Assembly (NCBI RefSeq): GCF_050947335.1 | Contig: NC_134991.1 | Location: 6,138,001-6,202,000, forward strand | Source of the DNA: Megachile rotundata | Lineage: Eukaryota > Arthropoda > Insecta > Hymenoptera > Megachilidae | DNA length: 64,000 nt | Direction of reading: 5' to 3' | Shown here: piece after piece, positions 23,316-36,045 of the stretch | Numbering within the stretch: the stretch's first letter is position 1 | How the letters are laid out: the number at the start of each line of letters is the position of its first letter | Made by a program: the position numbers and the translations under genes | The notes under the pieces: model-generated | Told to the model about the DNA's origin: nothing | Seen by the model: only the letters and a program-made list of their open reading frames with translations | The model's database searches: none

Positions 23316-23502
23316 TCCTAATTTTTAAAAGAACATAACCAAAGATATAAACTAATAATATCAATTTTTTCATAGCATATGAATAATATGTATTTCATAT
23401 ATATACGAAGTGTTAGATATTAGGGGTACTTAGAGTAGCAGCAAAGAATAGCTTTTTTATGGTTCGATTCGGGTAGAAGATTTACGCGGCGCGCGACTAA
23501 AG

Positions 23503-23695
23503 CCGTCGTTTATTAATGAAGAAAGCAATCGTAATCCAAGTGGACAGTCGTAAAAGCATTAAACGTCTTGTAAATCACAGAGGCGACACGGGGTGAAACA
23601 TGATTTAACCCTCTCCACAGCGTATTAATATGCCAAACGGGCGTCTTCGATGAAATGTGCATTAATCGCCTGTGTTGAAAAACCGCCGCGTATTT
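23503..23695. repeat. Dispersed duplicated block, copy 1
   Basis: Shares an ordered series of words with 24973-25175: TTAATGAAGAAAGCAATCGT, GGACAGTCGTAAAA, TGATTTAA, GGCGTCTTCGA, GAAATGT, CATTAAT and TGAAAAACCGCC. By eye the pair is roughly three-quarters identical with small indels. On the minus strand both copies also give similar short peptides (a shared FTTV), but neither frame looks like a gene. The retained word order over 190 bp suggests a functional or transposon-derived duplicate. Confidence 0.75.
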
Positions 23696-24109
23696 CATCG
23701 CAGCCATTTTTATCGTCGATTTATAATCCGACTTCGCCTTTTATTTTGTCCCGGTCAGTGGCTCATTGACGTCACAGGTTCTTTCATATAAAATTCGATC
23801 GTTGATTAATATTTTATAGTTCCAGTTAAATTCTGGCAGGTATACAGGTATTCTACGAGAAAATACATTAGAGATTTCTATCCAATCTGCGTCGTTCTAG
23901 GAATAGTATAAATGTAAGTGGTCAATTACTTCGACGGGGTATAATAAAATTCATAGGCAATACAAGGAATTTCAAGCTGATAGGAATAACTTTACTGCGT
24001 ACTTAAACGGGTAATGGAAATAAATGAATGTCGTTAAAATTGCTGGATTGATTTAGTGACTCTCGGATTACTGTGGAATTAGTTAAAATTTTATTTTAAT
24101 TATAATTTT
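23696..24109. other. Unassigned AT-rich spacer
   Basis: Nothing recognisable is seen between the duplicated block and the family C array. Confidence 0.6.
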
Positions 24110-24700
24110 AGTTTGAGAATTTGGAGGTTAGGATCTCGGAATTTGAGAAATTTGAGGTTTGAAAATTTGGGAATTTGGGGATTGGAAATTGGGAAATTGG
24201 GGAATTTAGGGATTTGGAAATTTAGGGATTTGGAAATTTAGAAATTGGGGAATTTAGGGATTTGGAAATTTAGAAATTGGAAAATTTAGAGATTTGGAAA
24301 TTTAGAAATTTAGAAATTGGGGAATTTAGGGATTTGGAAATCTGAGAATTGGGGAATTTAGGGATTTGGAAATCTGAGAATTTGGGAATTTAGGGACTTG
24401 AAAATTGTGAGATTTGAAAATTTAGAAATTGGGGAATTTCGGGGCTTGAAAATTGTGAGATTTGAAAATTTAGAAATTGGGGAATTTCGGGGCTTGAAAA
24501 TTGTGAGATTTGGAAATTTAGAAATTGGGGAATTTAGGGATTTGAAAGTCCTGAGAATTTAGAACTTTAGGGATTTGGAAATAATGAGATTTAGAAATTA
24601 AAAATTTGATAACCTGAAAATCAAAAAATTTAATAATCCTGAAACTTGAAAATTTGATAATTTACAAATTGTGGAATATTAGTGTATAGAACTTGCAAAC
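24110..24700 (+). repeat. Family C minisatellite with 32- and 48-bp higher-order units
   Basis: Built from octamers such as AATTTAGG, GATTTGGA, AATTTAGA and AATTGGGG. The word AATTT(A/C)GGG starts at 24203, 24251, 24283 (variant), 24323, 24355, 24387, 24435, 24483 and 24531. Every spacing is a multiple of 8 (48, 32, 40, 32, 32, 48, 48, 48). This is the clearest view of the family's base unit. Confidence 0.93.
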
Positions 24701-24972
24701 TTTTTAAATCAAGTATCTGAAAGGACAATTCGAACATACAAAGATTTGAAATTCATAACTCGAAAATTTCATAAAAAAAAGTTGTTTCCACTCCTCTCCA
24801 CAATGTATCATCCCCTAAGTTTCGCTTCCTAACCCCTCAAATTTGAATGGCATTTATTCTAACCAAAGCAACAAAATGATCGCGTTGTAATGACTGCTTC
24901 AACAATCATAATTGCTCGTTAAGAATGACTGATACGCGAAGTCGGTGGTAACCGAATGAAAGCGGACAGACG

Positions 24973-25175
24973 AAAGCCAGCCGCGCGCATTGTTAATGAA
25001 GAAAGCAATCGTCGGTGGAAGCGAGCGGACAGTCGTAAAACCACTGAAAGCATTGTAAATTGCAGCCGTCGAGCGGCTAGAAAATGATTTAATCCTCCGC
25101 GGTCGCATTCATTTCCCTGGCCGGCGTCTTCGACGAAATGTACATTAATTCCAGCGGCTGCTGAAAAACCGCCTC
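24973..25175. repeat. Dispersed duplicated block, copy 2
   Basis: Partner of 23503-23695, about 1.47 kb downstream and in the same orientation, with the family C array 24110-24700 between them. The same words occur in the same order with small insertions (for example the extra GGTGGAAGCGAG after GCAATCGT). Confidence 0.75.
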
Positions 25176-25689
25176 TTCGCCAGTCTCGTGTTGCTCGCGG
25201 CGATTCTACCAGTCGAGAGACCGGCTTATGAAAAAGATCAATGTTTCTAGTAGTACCGTGCTATGCTCCATCGGTTTTTATTAACATCGTTGGCAATCGT
25301 GTGCGTTCTTCTGGCAGCGATTCTTCTCTCGCCATGAAACTGATTCGTTCAACGAATCTGTTGCGTTGCAATCCTGAATAGTCTCTTCGCTTCGGAGGTT
25401 TCGCACAGATCACTGGGTAAAATTCAAAAGGTCTTTGTGGCATTCTTCCGCTCCTATAAATGGATACTGGAATGTTTAATGATAGATCTCGGAGACCGGA
25501 TTCTACTAACTCACGGTTTTTCAAGTTTAGAACGGAGCAAATTATATGGGGGATAACTTGAATTTTGTTGTGGAGTTTAATAACTACTCTTCGAGAAGTT
25601 CTGGAGTTACAAAGTTGCAAAGTTTTGAAGTACCTAAGTTCATTTTGATATTTCACAAGTTTCGGTCTTAAATTCGTAGTCATAAATAT
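25176..25689. other. Unassigned mixed spacer
   Basis: A 140-codon minus frame (25261-25683) has no recognisable domain, and I could not support it by splice or promoter signals. Confidence 0.45.
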
Positions 25690-26185
25690 TTAAGGTCTCG
25701 AAATTTTTATATCGTCAAACTGAAGTCTCGAAGTGTTAATGTCTCTGGAGGTAGCAATGTTTTAAATTTTCGAAGTCCGACCGTTCTGCAGTTTTTATGT
25801 CCCAACATTGCAATGTTAAGAAATCTCTACATTTTAATGCTTTAATCGTTCAACATCCCAATGCCCCAATGGTCCAATGTCCCAGAATTCTGACGTTTAA
25901 AACTCCAATGTCCCAAAGTCCCACATTCCAAAGTCTTCACATATCTATAATCCCCATATACCAAAACCTCAACATTCTAAAATTCCCACATACCAAAGTC
26001 TTCATGACCCAATATTGCATCGTCCTGAAATCTCAACATCCAGAAATCTTAATGTTCCGAAGTCTCAACATCCCAAAGTCTCAACATCCTAAAGTCTCCA
26101 CAACCCAAAGTTCTCACGTAACAACCCTTCAAGGTCCCACATTTTAAAGCTCCGAAAACCCAAAATTCAAAAATCCATAACTTCC
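25690..26185 (-). repeat. Family C-like minisatellite, CATCCCAAAGTCTCAA subtype
   Basis: Units near 16 bp such as CATCCCAAAGTCTCAA and CATCCTAAAGTCTCCA are clearest at 26030-26130. The array is C/T/A-rich on the plus strand, i.e. in the opposite orientation to the array at 24110-24700. The 116-codon frame over it is repeat-derived. Confidence 0.8.
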
Positions 26186-27257
26186 AAACAGCAATCAAGC
26201 GTCTCTGCTTTATAACTTTAATCCGTGATGCTCAACAGAATTCTCCCAAGTACCCTTAGGACCAGGCGAGCACCACTGGTTCGCGGTTTCGGCGAGTGTA
26301 TATAAATTAGCGCGAGTAACGCCGCGGCATTGAATCGGCTGATAAATTTTCGTGGTGCGGCCTCGCGTCACACCTCCCTTATACCGTGTATCCAGGAATC
26401 CCGTGCACACGGTCAACGATAAAAATAAGAGAGAAAGGAAGAAGTGAAACAAAAATATATAATGCTTGCTGGCGCGCGCGTGTACCTGGGTCCTCCTCCC
26501 GAAAGCCTAAACCTCGAGTAATCGCGATCGTGGCCCCCACACGACATTAGGGACCCATATACACAACGCAGAGTACTGGCCCCTCGATGCTAATTACTTT
26601 TCTTTTATTCCAACCAGCTGACGTCGATTTGATCTCTCAATATTTTCATGCATGAGGATGCCATTTTGGAGTCCTTAAGATTAATTTTGTAGGGTGATCT
26701 TTGAAGGGTAATATAAAAGATACAAATATCATATTATAACTTGCATTATAATTGCGTTAACTCATGGTTAAATTCAAAATACACCAATTTTATTTCGGTT
26801 TATATTGTTACAATTCTGACGCAACTGCAGAATGGTGGGTTGAGGTTAAGTGAACTTTTGTTGTAGAATTTGTGAATATTTTCTAGCAAATTTGATATAG
26901 GTATTAATTATTACTTTTTCTATTTTATAACTGCAATTTTTATAATGACCGCAGTAGGTTATATTACGGACTGTTTAACCTCCAGCACCGCCATCTTGAA
27001 TTGCAGACAGAAGTGCCATTCTTGCACCTACACTGTACCTCTTTAAATTCAGAAAGTTTGAACAAAAATATCTCATATATTCCCACAACTAGCTCCTGTA
27101 GCTTTCATAAGCTCCATGGGGTTTTAAAGCGTAACCCCGTAGGACATTAGCATCAGATGAAATTACGTGATACCGTTATTACACGGCATTCGTGAGCTAA
27201 ATATGATCGAACATCAAAATGTATAATTTTTTCGGCATGATAGTAACGTGGCAGTCT
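26186..27257. other. Unassigned; GC-rich 26250-26600, AT-rich after
   Basis: The GC-rich part includes TATATAAA- and GCGCGCG-type words but no recognised gene. 26640-27257 is AT-rich spacer. Nothing firmer can be said. Confidence 0.55.
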
Positions 27258-27865
27258 TTAATTGCACTTCCGTTTTGTGGAAAGTTCAGCACCTGAACAA
27301 GTACCGTGGTCAACGCGTTTCTGTCCGCGTGGGAATGCCGTACACGCGCGCGCAAGATGCAAGAGCCAGAACGAAATTCTTCGGGACACCGGGGCCCGGC
27401 CGATTGTTTCGTTTCGTCGTTTCATTTGCAAGTACAAAGCGAAACCGTTGTCCACCCTGAAGTCTCCGGATGCCCGGACGAGACGCTCGACGACGAAACG
27501 ATGACCGACAGCGTTCGTATTAACGGCACGGTCAATAATTCTCTTTGTTAGTACGTCTCTCCGCGCTTCCTTTCTTTCCATCGTTCTTTCTTCTTCTTCT
27601 TCTTCTTTTGTTTCGACTCGGTGCTCTCGTCGTTCGAAGAGAGCACTCCTTCTGTGTGCGACCGACACTGGCTCTCTTGTATGCAGGAATTCCGGGACCA
27701 AAAATATCCGAGCGATCCCTGTACACTCGCAACGGCGAAACCACGGCTCCGTGGCATCTTTGTGGCACCTTTGTGGCATATTTTCCTCCAGGCTTCGAAA
27801 CGTTTCGCCATCGTACGGACGCCATCTTAACTCGGTTAACAGAATTATCTTTCTTTGGCTAACTG
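27258..27865. other. GC/CpG-rich island with overlapping frames on both strands
   Basis: Several frames of 60-173 codons are open at once (minus 27258-27779 is the longest; plus 27262-27504, 27306-27551 and 27545-27862 overlap it), which argues for composition and against a gene. It contains a (TTC)n run at about 27586-27608 and three TTTGTGGCA-type direct repeats near 27759-27781. A promoter-like or enhancer island is possible. Confidence 0.4.
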
Positions 27866-30364
27866 CCGTCCCGGCGAACGACGACGGATTCCCTTTTCGA
27901 CCCGGCTGATTAAATTCCCCGTTGACGTTGCTTTGGAAAAGGAACGCGTCAAAAATTTCTCGTCCTTCGCTGTACTCCCTTTACTCCAGATCACTTCTTG
28001 TAGCTTTCACGTTTGAACAGATTAAAAAATGGGAGCATCTGTCGAATTAATCTGCGTTATTTCTCACTCATCATTATTTTTGAAATGCTAGATAATAAAA
28101 TCCTCAAACTTCTAGAGCTCTAAATCAAGAACGTTCTAACTAAAAATCAAAGTCTCCTATACCATTTGCTCGAACCTTGCTCACCTTCAACGTACGCAGG
28201 ATTCTATCAAACGTATAGCCTAATCCGAGAAGTCATTGTTTCCAGAGGCTGTCCCAAAACTCACCTGCCGTCCGCATTATTTCGGGTCCAGCTTGCAGGA
28301 TCAGTAGGGACGAAAGGAGGCGAAAGTCACGAAGGAAATACGAGGAACGACCGAATGAAATAGCCGCGGTCCGGCGATGCAAACGTATTACGGTCTAGCG
28401 AGCAGGGTTGCGCGTGACAGCGCCACTGGCTGGATAGATTTATATTTACAATGGGCCTGTATATTTATATCGCCGCGTGTACACGGGTAATCCTGCAACC
28501 AGAACGAAACACTCCGTCCATCTAAGTGGTGCGAGCTTTAACGCACTGGTTCGCATGCCGTAAGCAGATTAATCCGAAGGCCTTTCGGTCAAACCCGAAC
28601 GATCGACCCTTCTTACATCTGCCACTCTCAATGGACCGCTCGATACGACTTGATGTCGAACGACCGCCATAAAGGTCGCGGAACACGCGCGTGGTCGTGT
28701 TTTGCGGCGTGCCATCCCGAGGGACACGCGAGACCCGTGTCGAAACAAATCCGAGGACAGGAAACCATCAAACCCAGAAACGCGTCTGCACGGAGATTGC
28801 TCGTGACTTGGAGGCGAACGCGACGATTGAGGTTTTCTTTCAAGGATCCTCCGTGAATGGCCTGTTTTTACGGACGGCGATTTTCGTGTATAAGAGCGGA
28901 TTAATTTTACATTGGCCGATTATTAAATTATTGTAAAGTAAATGCTCAAATACACGTATAAATTGTAAATAAACGCGTGGAGTCTGATTGGTATCACTAA
29001 ATAGTGCTTGTGGCACGTGGATTTGTAGTTTGAAAATTGATGAAAATGGCTACCATGAATGAATACCCCGAGTATTCTTCGGTGTTAGATACTTAGATGC
29101 TTCGGTGTTAGAGTCCTCATAACTTCAGAACCGAAGTTGAGCACCGTACAAAATTATTCAGGAAATCTTCATATGAAGATCACTGGAATCAGCGTATTAC
29201 CTCAGTTCTTCGTATCGAGTAACAGAAAAACTTAAATGAAAGTAGCGTTTCTGCTACGAGTCTGATTATTACGATTTCATGAGCCATCAATTTGACAGCC
29301 CTATAATAAATGAAGCTCCTGGATATCAACGTCAAACCAAAATTGACTTTCGATTTAATCTTTTAGTACTTCCTACGGTTTATTTCTCTGAAATTAATTT
29401 CCCAACGGTATCGTTACTAACAATCCCGGATTCATTTAATTACGTATCGTGACTCGCGAGATGTCTTTCTTAATCTGGTTTAAGAAATCCGAACGTTCAC
29501 GCCGAATATTCGGTGAGGCTTTGTAACGGCGTCGTGTCTATCAGAGGTTGATACGTGGCAATGGTATTAATTGGACAGTGGAAGCGGTAACCACGACGGT
29601 AACAAATTTAAAATGCAAATGATCACCTATTAAAAGCGTTTTACGTTTGGCTTAGCCAAGAAGCACACCGTGACCCCGCTTCTAATCGATCGTTTCTCGG
29701 GTTTAATTGACCCACATCCAAGGTAATATCGTGTGCTTTATTAACGACACATTAATTATTCGTCCGGTTTGAATATTTAAATATTTACATACATACCTGG
29801 TGGCGATGCGTATGCGGACCGGCGGGGAGATATAAAAAATTGCCTTCGTATACACGACGATGTACCGCCACCCGCATGGACGCCATAAATCTTAAAAACG
29901 GTGCAATATCATGAAACGCTAATGAGGACACCATTGGGACATTTTGTATTCATTTCATGGAATTAGCCTTTCGGTTACTTGTTTCGAGAAACGGGATGTG
30001 ATGAATAACGATAATAAAATCTTCTCGCAGAGCGGAGAGCGTAAATTTTGACTGTGCATTCACGATCGGCCATTTTGCCGAGGAAAAGCTCGCCTGTCGC
30101 TCTCGTGAGCGGCTATTACTCTCGTGGCGCTTTAAAAAATTGATACTCCTCTACTCTTTCGTAAACTATTCACATCCTGATCGCGGTATTGTGAAACATT
30201 CGTTCGTTGCTTCGCAAACAGAAAGTACATTAAATCACTCTATAAACAATTCTGAAAGCGCTCGCTTGGTTAATTTTATAGGAACTTTGCGAGGAATTCG
30301 TAACGACATTTTAGCGATTCGAATTTTCTCGCGGATATTGAGTTTATGAAAATTATATGGGGTG
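27866..30364. other. Unassigned; islands 28180-28860 and 29780-30120
   Basis: Frames at 28166-28363, 28628-28936 and 30140-30349 carry no known domain. TTCGGTGTTAGA is directly repeated near 29079 and 29101. TAAT-rich words with GC-rich flanks at 29800-29950 could mark an enhancer. The rest is spacer. Confidence 0.5.
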
Positions 30365-30760
30365 CTAAATATTTGAGGGGTTGACACATTTGAGGGTTAC
30401 AGGTTTAGAAATTTGGAGGTTTTGATATTTGAGGGATTAGAAATTTGGGAGATTGGAAAATTGGGAGATTGGAAATTTGGGAGATGGATATTTAGGACCT
30501 TGTTAATTTAGGGTTGTAGAAATTTGGGAACTGGAGAGTTGGTGGTTTAAAAATTTAGGCACTTGGAAATTTGTGGATTTTAATATTTGGGAGATTGAAA
30601 AATTGATAGATTGAAAATTTGGAAGATAGATATTTAAGACCTTGGAAATTTGGGAGATCGAAACTTTGTCAAATTGGAATCTTTTATTTCTGGAAATTTA
30701 ACCTTCTGCAAATTTGTTAACCCAAAAATTGGAAGACTTGTAAACCAAAAAGTGTCCAAA
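30365..30760 (+). repeat. Family C minisatellite
   Basis: Units such as GGGAGATTGGAAAATT and GGGAGATTGGAAATTT follow one another at 16 bp near 30448-30490, consistent with two octamers. The rest of the array is more diverged. Confidence 0.85.
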
Positions 30761-33700
30761 TATCAGTCATGAAGATTCCTATCTAGTTTATCTAGATCTT
30801 GCATCTCTTCGACAATCCCTCTGTTTCAAAGAGAATATGGTGGATTCGGCGATCAGGGGTTATCGCTCAGATTCGAGCGTGTGCACAATGTCTCGTTCAC
30901 GCCAGGTATACCTCCCTCAACGGTGGCGTGCAAACGATGCATTAACGTACCGACACAATCCACCGGCAAATGAGAGGCCCAGCCACGAGTCCCTACGTAC
31001 CGAACGTCGACGCGGCTTGATGGACTCTAAACACGCCTCCGAAATTTTGCGATTCTGCGAACTTTTCGTTCGCGCCTGACACGCTTGCCCGCCGGTTCGT
31101 AGTTGTATATACGCGTCGATTGGTTCCTAGTATGTACACGGAAGCGAGATTGAAATATTAATTACAAGATTATGCAGAAAAGCGCGTTTAATAGGCCGTC
31201 ATTTACTTGTCCATTCATTGCTGCATCAGGTAAATTTAATGGCGGACCAAATATCTCGGACAGATATGCAATGTGGAGACAATCGGTCGTGTCAATCAGA
31301 ATTTAACCTTAAATGTGGTATGCAATTAGATATCTGCAGACATAATAATCCTTTGATGTAATCGTTGTTCAATTAGGTTATAGCCATTGCTACGTTATAT
31401 GATAGTGGTCGTCAATGCAATCTAGTTATGTGTGTCATAATAGTTGTTCAATTATAACTACTGCTCAATAGTATTATAATCGCACACATATACAACAAAA
31501 ATATATTTTAATGATATATGTATACATAGGGTCAATTATTCAAACTTTCGTTACAAATATTACACTATTTATAAATATAAAATGTTTCAAAATTCTAGCA
31601 ACCTATTGGTTTCTGATTTGTCATGGTTACTATTTAACGCTGGTGTTAAAAGAAAACAAGCTGTATCAGAAAATTCTTCCTGAAAAGCAGAATATAGCTG
31701 GGATCATGTTAAATAAATCTCGAGCTCACTTTGCAGAAATGAATTATTTGTGCTTTAATAAAGAACACGTCTACATTGTTGTAATACTCATGTTAATGGA
31801 ACCCAGCTTTACACGGTGCTAATGAAGCTTGCATCCAAATTGATTACACGATGTCGACATGGTGGATGTCGTAACGATAAAGTAACAAACACGTAGCATT
31901 ACATAATCCGTTGAAATATGTAAAGTCGTAAAAAGCGAAAATCCGAAATGTGTGCCGAAATTTGTTCGAGTAGGCAGCACGGTATGGAACAATGAAATCG
32001 ATTTGTGTCGGGAGGAGCCGTAAAAGCGGCCCCCGGAGGAGGCACGCTCGACGTTTCGTGTGCAATGTCGAACGGTTAATTTTTGCGCTCGAAAAAAAGC
32101 GCTCACCTCGATTCTTAATCTATAGCAAAAATTACATGCAATTACCGCCGCCACCCAGCGCGCCGGCATCTGCGAGTCGAAGGTAGTCGGCGATCGCGTG
32201 ATTTGCACGTCCATCCGCCTTCAGAACGTCGAAGGCACACACGGTTGTTGCACACCGAGCCGCGCTTGGTGTTCGCCGGTTGCTCCTGAATATTGCGGTG
32301 TGTCACGTTTCCCTTTTCACGTCACGGCACAAGGAAATAACAATACCCCTTTTCAGCCACTTACAAACCGAAATGATACATTGCCCGTTTACGTATAGTT
32401 TCATCGGTTTCCCCCCGACGAAAATAACAACGTTATTTCGTACGCGAGTTCCGATCGCGATTACCGATATTAAAGAAAAACGTTGCGGTCTCTCTAGCGT
32501 TAATTCCGCTCGCCCTCGCCGCGCCACCGCGAGCGATGAATTACGCGCGCGCGCGCATCCCAGCTCGCACACGGCGTATAACCCACGTACACGATAATTC
32601 ATCTTCTAACGCCGAGGCCGTGGCTTTACGTGAATTAAACGTGTTTTTCAAGCAACGCCGCACTGCCGCGCGAATTAGCATAAACGCTGCACGCTTTTTT
32701 GATATACGGACCGGTTAAAAAAACAACGATGCTCTCGGCAATTTATAGGCTTGTAACACTCGACCGGCCGAGTGAAACAACCACGGTCAACTGTAAGTCT
32801 GCAAATCAAGGATCGCGGGATAAGTTGCATCTCAGATGTTCTGGAACAAAGAGCTATTTTTAATATTACCACCGATAAAGTTATTACTACCCTCTGTTTT
32901 AATTGAAGAATCAAATCAAGTTCATCATTGAGGTACTCAAGTAGCTTTCACATATGGTGAAGTCTCGATATGTGGTTCCAGATGGAACTAGAAGCGGAGA
33001 ACATTGTAGAATGAGCTATATATGGAACTGTTATACTTGGTTGCAAAAACTTTGCCAGATGCATACATTGTTTTTCGGTGTAGCAGAATTTATGGTTGTA
33101 ACTACAAATTCAAGATGTGGTGATACATGTGTGGCTCAACGTATGGTTCAACGCATAGTGGCACAAGTAGTGCAACATGTGTTAATAATCTTAAGTAATA
33201 GATGGTTGTTCAACGTATACTTCAACATATAGTATACGATAATATAAAAAGTAATATAACATGCGATAATTGAATGTATAGTAGTACAAGTATGATAGTT
33301 CGCGTGATAATTAATGAAAGAAAGCTAGAGAGCGCAGCTTTAAAAATGGTCGTACAAGCTCGGTCGCCAGCATCGAAGCCGCGACAATGGCTGCAAAATT
33401 AACGCCTGTCGCGCAAACTAGCACGAAACCTTTAGAAAATTAATTCCATTGGCAGGCATACGAAGAATCTCGCACGGGGATTCGAACAATTGCCGTGCAA
33501 CTGATTATCGGTTTGTTCGGTACGTAGCCAGACGCGTGTACACGAGAACTCTTTACGAAATGAGTTCACACGACGCCGGGGCAGGGGTCGGGGCGTCGGG
33601 TGTCGAGTGGCGGACAAGAAACGAGTGAAGTCGGAAAGGAAATAGCCAATCAGGCAAATAAGGACACAAAGGCGCGACGGGTCTCCCCCGTTAATTGGCA

Positions 33701-34384
33701 TACGTTAATTAATACACGGCCTCTTTGTTGCGTTACATCCACGTCTGTCTGTTCGGCTCATCGAAATTGCGCTCGAAAGCCAATGCTCGATCGTATTTCT
33801 TCGATATTGTTTCCCGAAATCGATGCGCGAACCCTTCGATTCCACTCGTGCGCCCTTTTTAATTAAAGCGTCGTCCATATTCATAAACATAAATTATCGT
33901 CTCGCTCGCGGCTTCCTTCGAGCATCCAGTCGTTGCACCGCTCTGAATGTATATATTTTTTTTTTCGCGCTCTTCGTTTCGATTCATTACGGGGATGCTG
34001 CGCGTGAATCGATTACGTAAACGCGGTAATCTGGCGCAACGATAGCGGCAACGGTATTTCCACAGGAGAAACTGTTTAATCGGGCTTCATTTGAAAGGAT
34101 AATCGTGATTTATGGTGAATTTTTTATCCTTTAATCTTCGAGTAACGAAGATACCCTTATACTTTCTCCGTATCCGGTTACGCTGTCTTCCTCTTAACCT
34201 GCTCGGTTTTTTCTTTAATACAATTTAATTTTATTAAGCTTTAAAACGTTCCCTGCAAGCTTTCTCTGAAATTATTGTATTCTACCGTAAGATATAACAG
34301 ATGTGCTCTTTTAATTATGGAACTTTATTCGAGTTAATGCGAGTATTATTTTTCTGGAGGATATTCCTTTCTGGATAAAATCTA
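30761..34384. other. Unassigned; CpG-rich island 31980-32720, AT-rich 31100-31850 and 33120-33310
   Basis: Overlapping frames on both strands of the island (for example plus 32280-32597, minus 32303-32602) have no known domain. It contains a pure CG run of 13 bases at 32544-32556. At 33214-33238 CGTATACT pairs perfectly with AGTATACG around a 9-base loop. The sequence at 30840-31090 and 33430-34020 is GC-richer and unrecognised. Confidence 0.5.
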
Positions 34385-34638
34385 ACAATTTTGTACGTGC
34401 TCAGGGGTAGCTACTTTATTTCGTACGTTAATAACCTTCTTACTAATTGCAAGCATCACGTGTATTCGTATGAAAAGGGTTAGTTTTATCGACGTTCAGT
34501 AGATCAGTAGACAATCTTGTACGTGCTCAGGGGTAGCTATTTTATTTCGTACGTTAATAACCTTCTTACTAATTGCGAGCATCACGTGTATTCGTACGAA
34601 AAGGGTTAGTTTTATCGACGTTCAGTAGATCAGTAGAC
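34385..34638 (+). repeat. 126-bp tandem duplication, two nearly identical copies
   Basis: Copies run from 34385 to 34510 and from 34511 to 34636. I see only about four or five differences (for example TACTTTATTT/TATTTTATTT, GCAAGC/GCGAGC, TATGAAAA/TACGAAAA). The unit has ordinary complexity, so this is a young segmental duplication and not a minisatellite. Confidence 0.96.
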
Positions 34639-35559
34639 CTCTCATCTCTCATCACTGTACCCATCGTCCACATCGACAAGCACTTCAGCACTTGCTCTAC
34701 TATCACTAGCCTCGACTAGTAACCAATATTATGCTAAACACATTGGCGACATCAATGTAAAATCCCCCAAAAATATCAATCCAAGATCGTCCCATAAAAT
34801 ACAAGATTCCGTGGTATCGTCCAGCAAAAATCGAGCATTGTGGAGGGCACCAAGTGGCTGGCCCACGGACGTTCCTTAAAATTTATCGATCCTGGGAACG
34901 CATCGCGAGGCCTTGTACCCTGTTCCATGCCGTCACAATATTCATCCTTGGCCCGTTAAATCATTCGATTTTTATATCATCCCCGGCCGAGCATGCTCGT
35001 GAGCGACCTCGTGCAAAATGCAAGCAAGAGAGAGAAACGACGCACGCGTGATCACGAAATCGAACGTTTTCATGCGTGCTATACGTGTTAATACGGTGAT
35101 TTAGGGCTTAACCCGTGGATCCTTCGGCGCGCACAGGAAGTCGTGCGTGCGTGGGTCCGTTTAACGTTGGCGATGGTGATGGTGGTGGTGCACGATGCAC
35201 GTTAAGACACTGGGGTGACAAAGCATTAATTAAGTCGTACACGTTTATCGGATATTCCGGCGTTGGCTTATGGGCCGCGAGCGGCCACGGTCGAGGGAGA
35301 AAATCGCACAGTATAACGCGACGCTGATGAAATATGTCGGCTGCGGAATGACAGTGGCTCGTAAAGGGCTGAGATTAAACTTTACCGAATAATAAAAAAA
35401 CTTTATATGACCCGAATGTACATTATAACGAAGAAAATGGTTTATCGGGGTCGGATATCGCTTTGTGTACACTCGGGCGCAACACTTTCGGTGGGGTACA
35501 CTTCTACGTTTTTATATTAACAAATTAAGTTCTCAAATATCTATGTGGATGTGAATTTT
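34639..35559. other. Unassigned mixed spacer
   Basis: A GC-rich part near 35100-35330 includes a short GGTGATGGTGGTGGTG run. Frames plus 34854-35051, plus 35115-35327 and minus 35245-35472 are unrecognised. Confidence 0.55.
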
Positions 35560-36045
35560 TCTGTTTCCAGATTAGACCAAATCAGGTCGTCACTAGATCT
35601 ACAAATTCTTAGATTCTTATATTCATAAATTTCGAAGTACCTTTGCCACTACATTTCTCGATGTTGAAATAGCTAGATCCTCAACTTCTAGTGTCCTCAC
35701 ATTCTCAGACCGTAGCTAGAATCCCATATACGTAGATCGCCAAATATCAACATCCCTATATTACTAGCTCCTCAATTTCCTTGATCTAAATCCCTAAGTG
35801 CTGAAATTCCTAGGTCCCCAAATCCTTAGAACTCCCATATCTCCAAATGTCTAAACCCTCAACTAACCTATAGTACACCCTTTTTAACTTCCTATATCCC
35901 TACCTTCCAAGTCCCCAAATACCCTGAAATGAAATCTCCAAATTCCTAGATTCTCCACTTCCTAAATCCCCCAATTCCTACACCTCCAAATCTACATCCA
36001 AATTCCCAAACTCTAAATTTATATCTCCGAAATTCCAAAAGCGAT
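35560..36045 (-). repeat. Family C minisatellite, minus orientation
   Basis: Repeated CCCAAATCCTTAGA, CTCCAAATTCCTAGA and TCCCTAAGT words over almost 500 bp, C/T/A-rich on the plus strand. It is diverged and no single period dominates. Confidence 0.7.

Noticed and set aside
27258..27779. 173-codon minus frame
   Set aside because: GC-rich island with three to five frames open on both strands at once, a Glu run from a TTC repeat and no recognised family.
33214..33238. Hairpin containing ACGTATACT, reminiscent of the start of miR-iab-4
   Set aside because: Only the first few bases agree. The stem is 8 bp and the mature sequence is absent.
33474..33487. GTTCGAATCCCC on the minus strand, a tRNA B-box-like sequence
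   Set aside because: The five bases on each side of the T-loop do not pair and no proper A box or acceptor stem is present. It is better described as a small GCACGG/CCGTGC hairpin.
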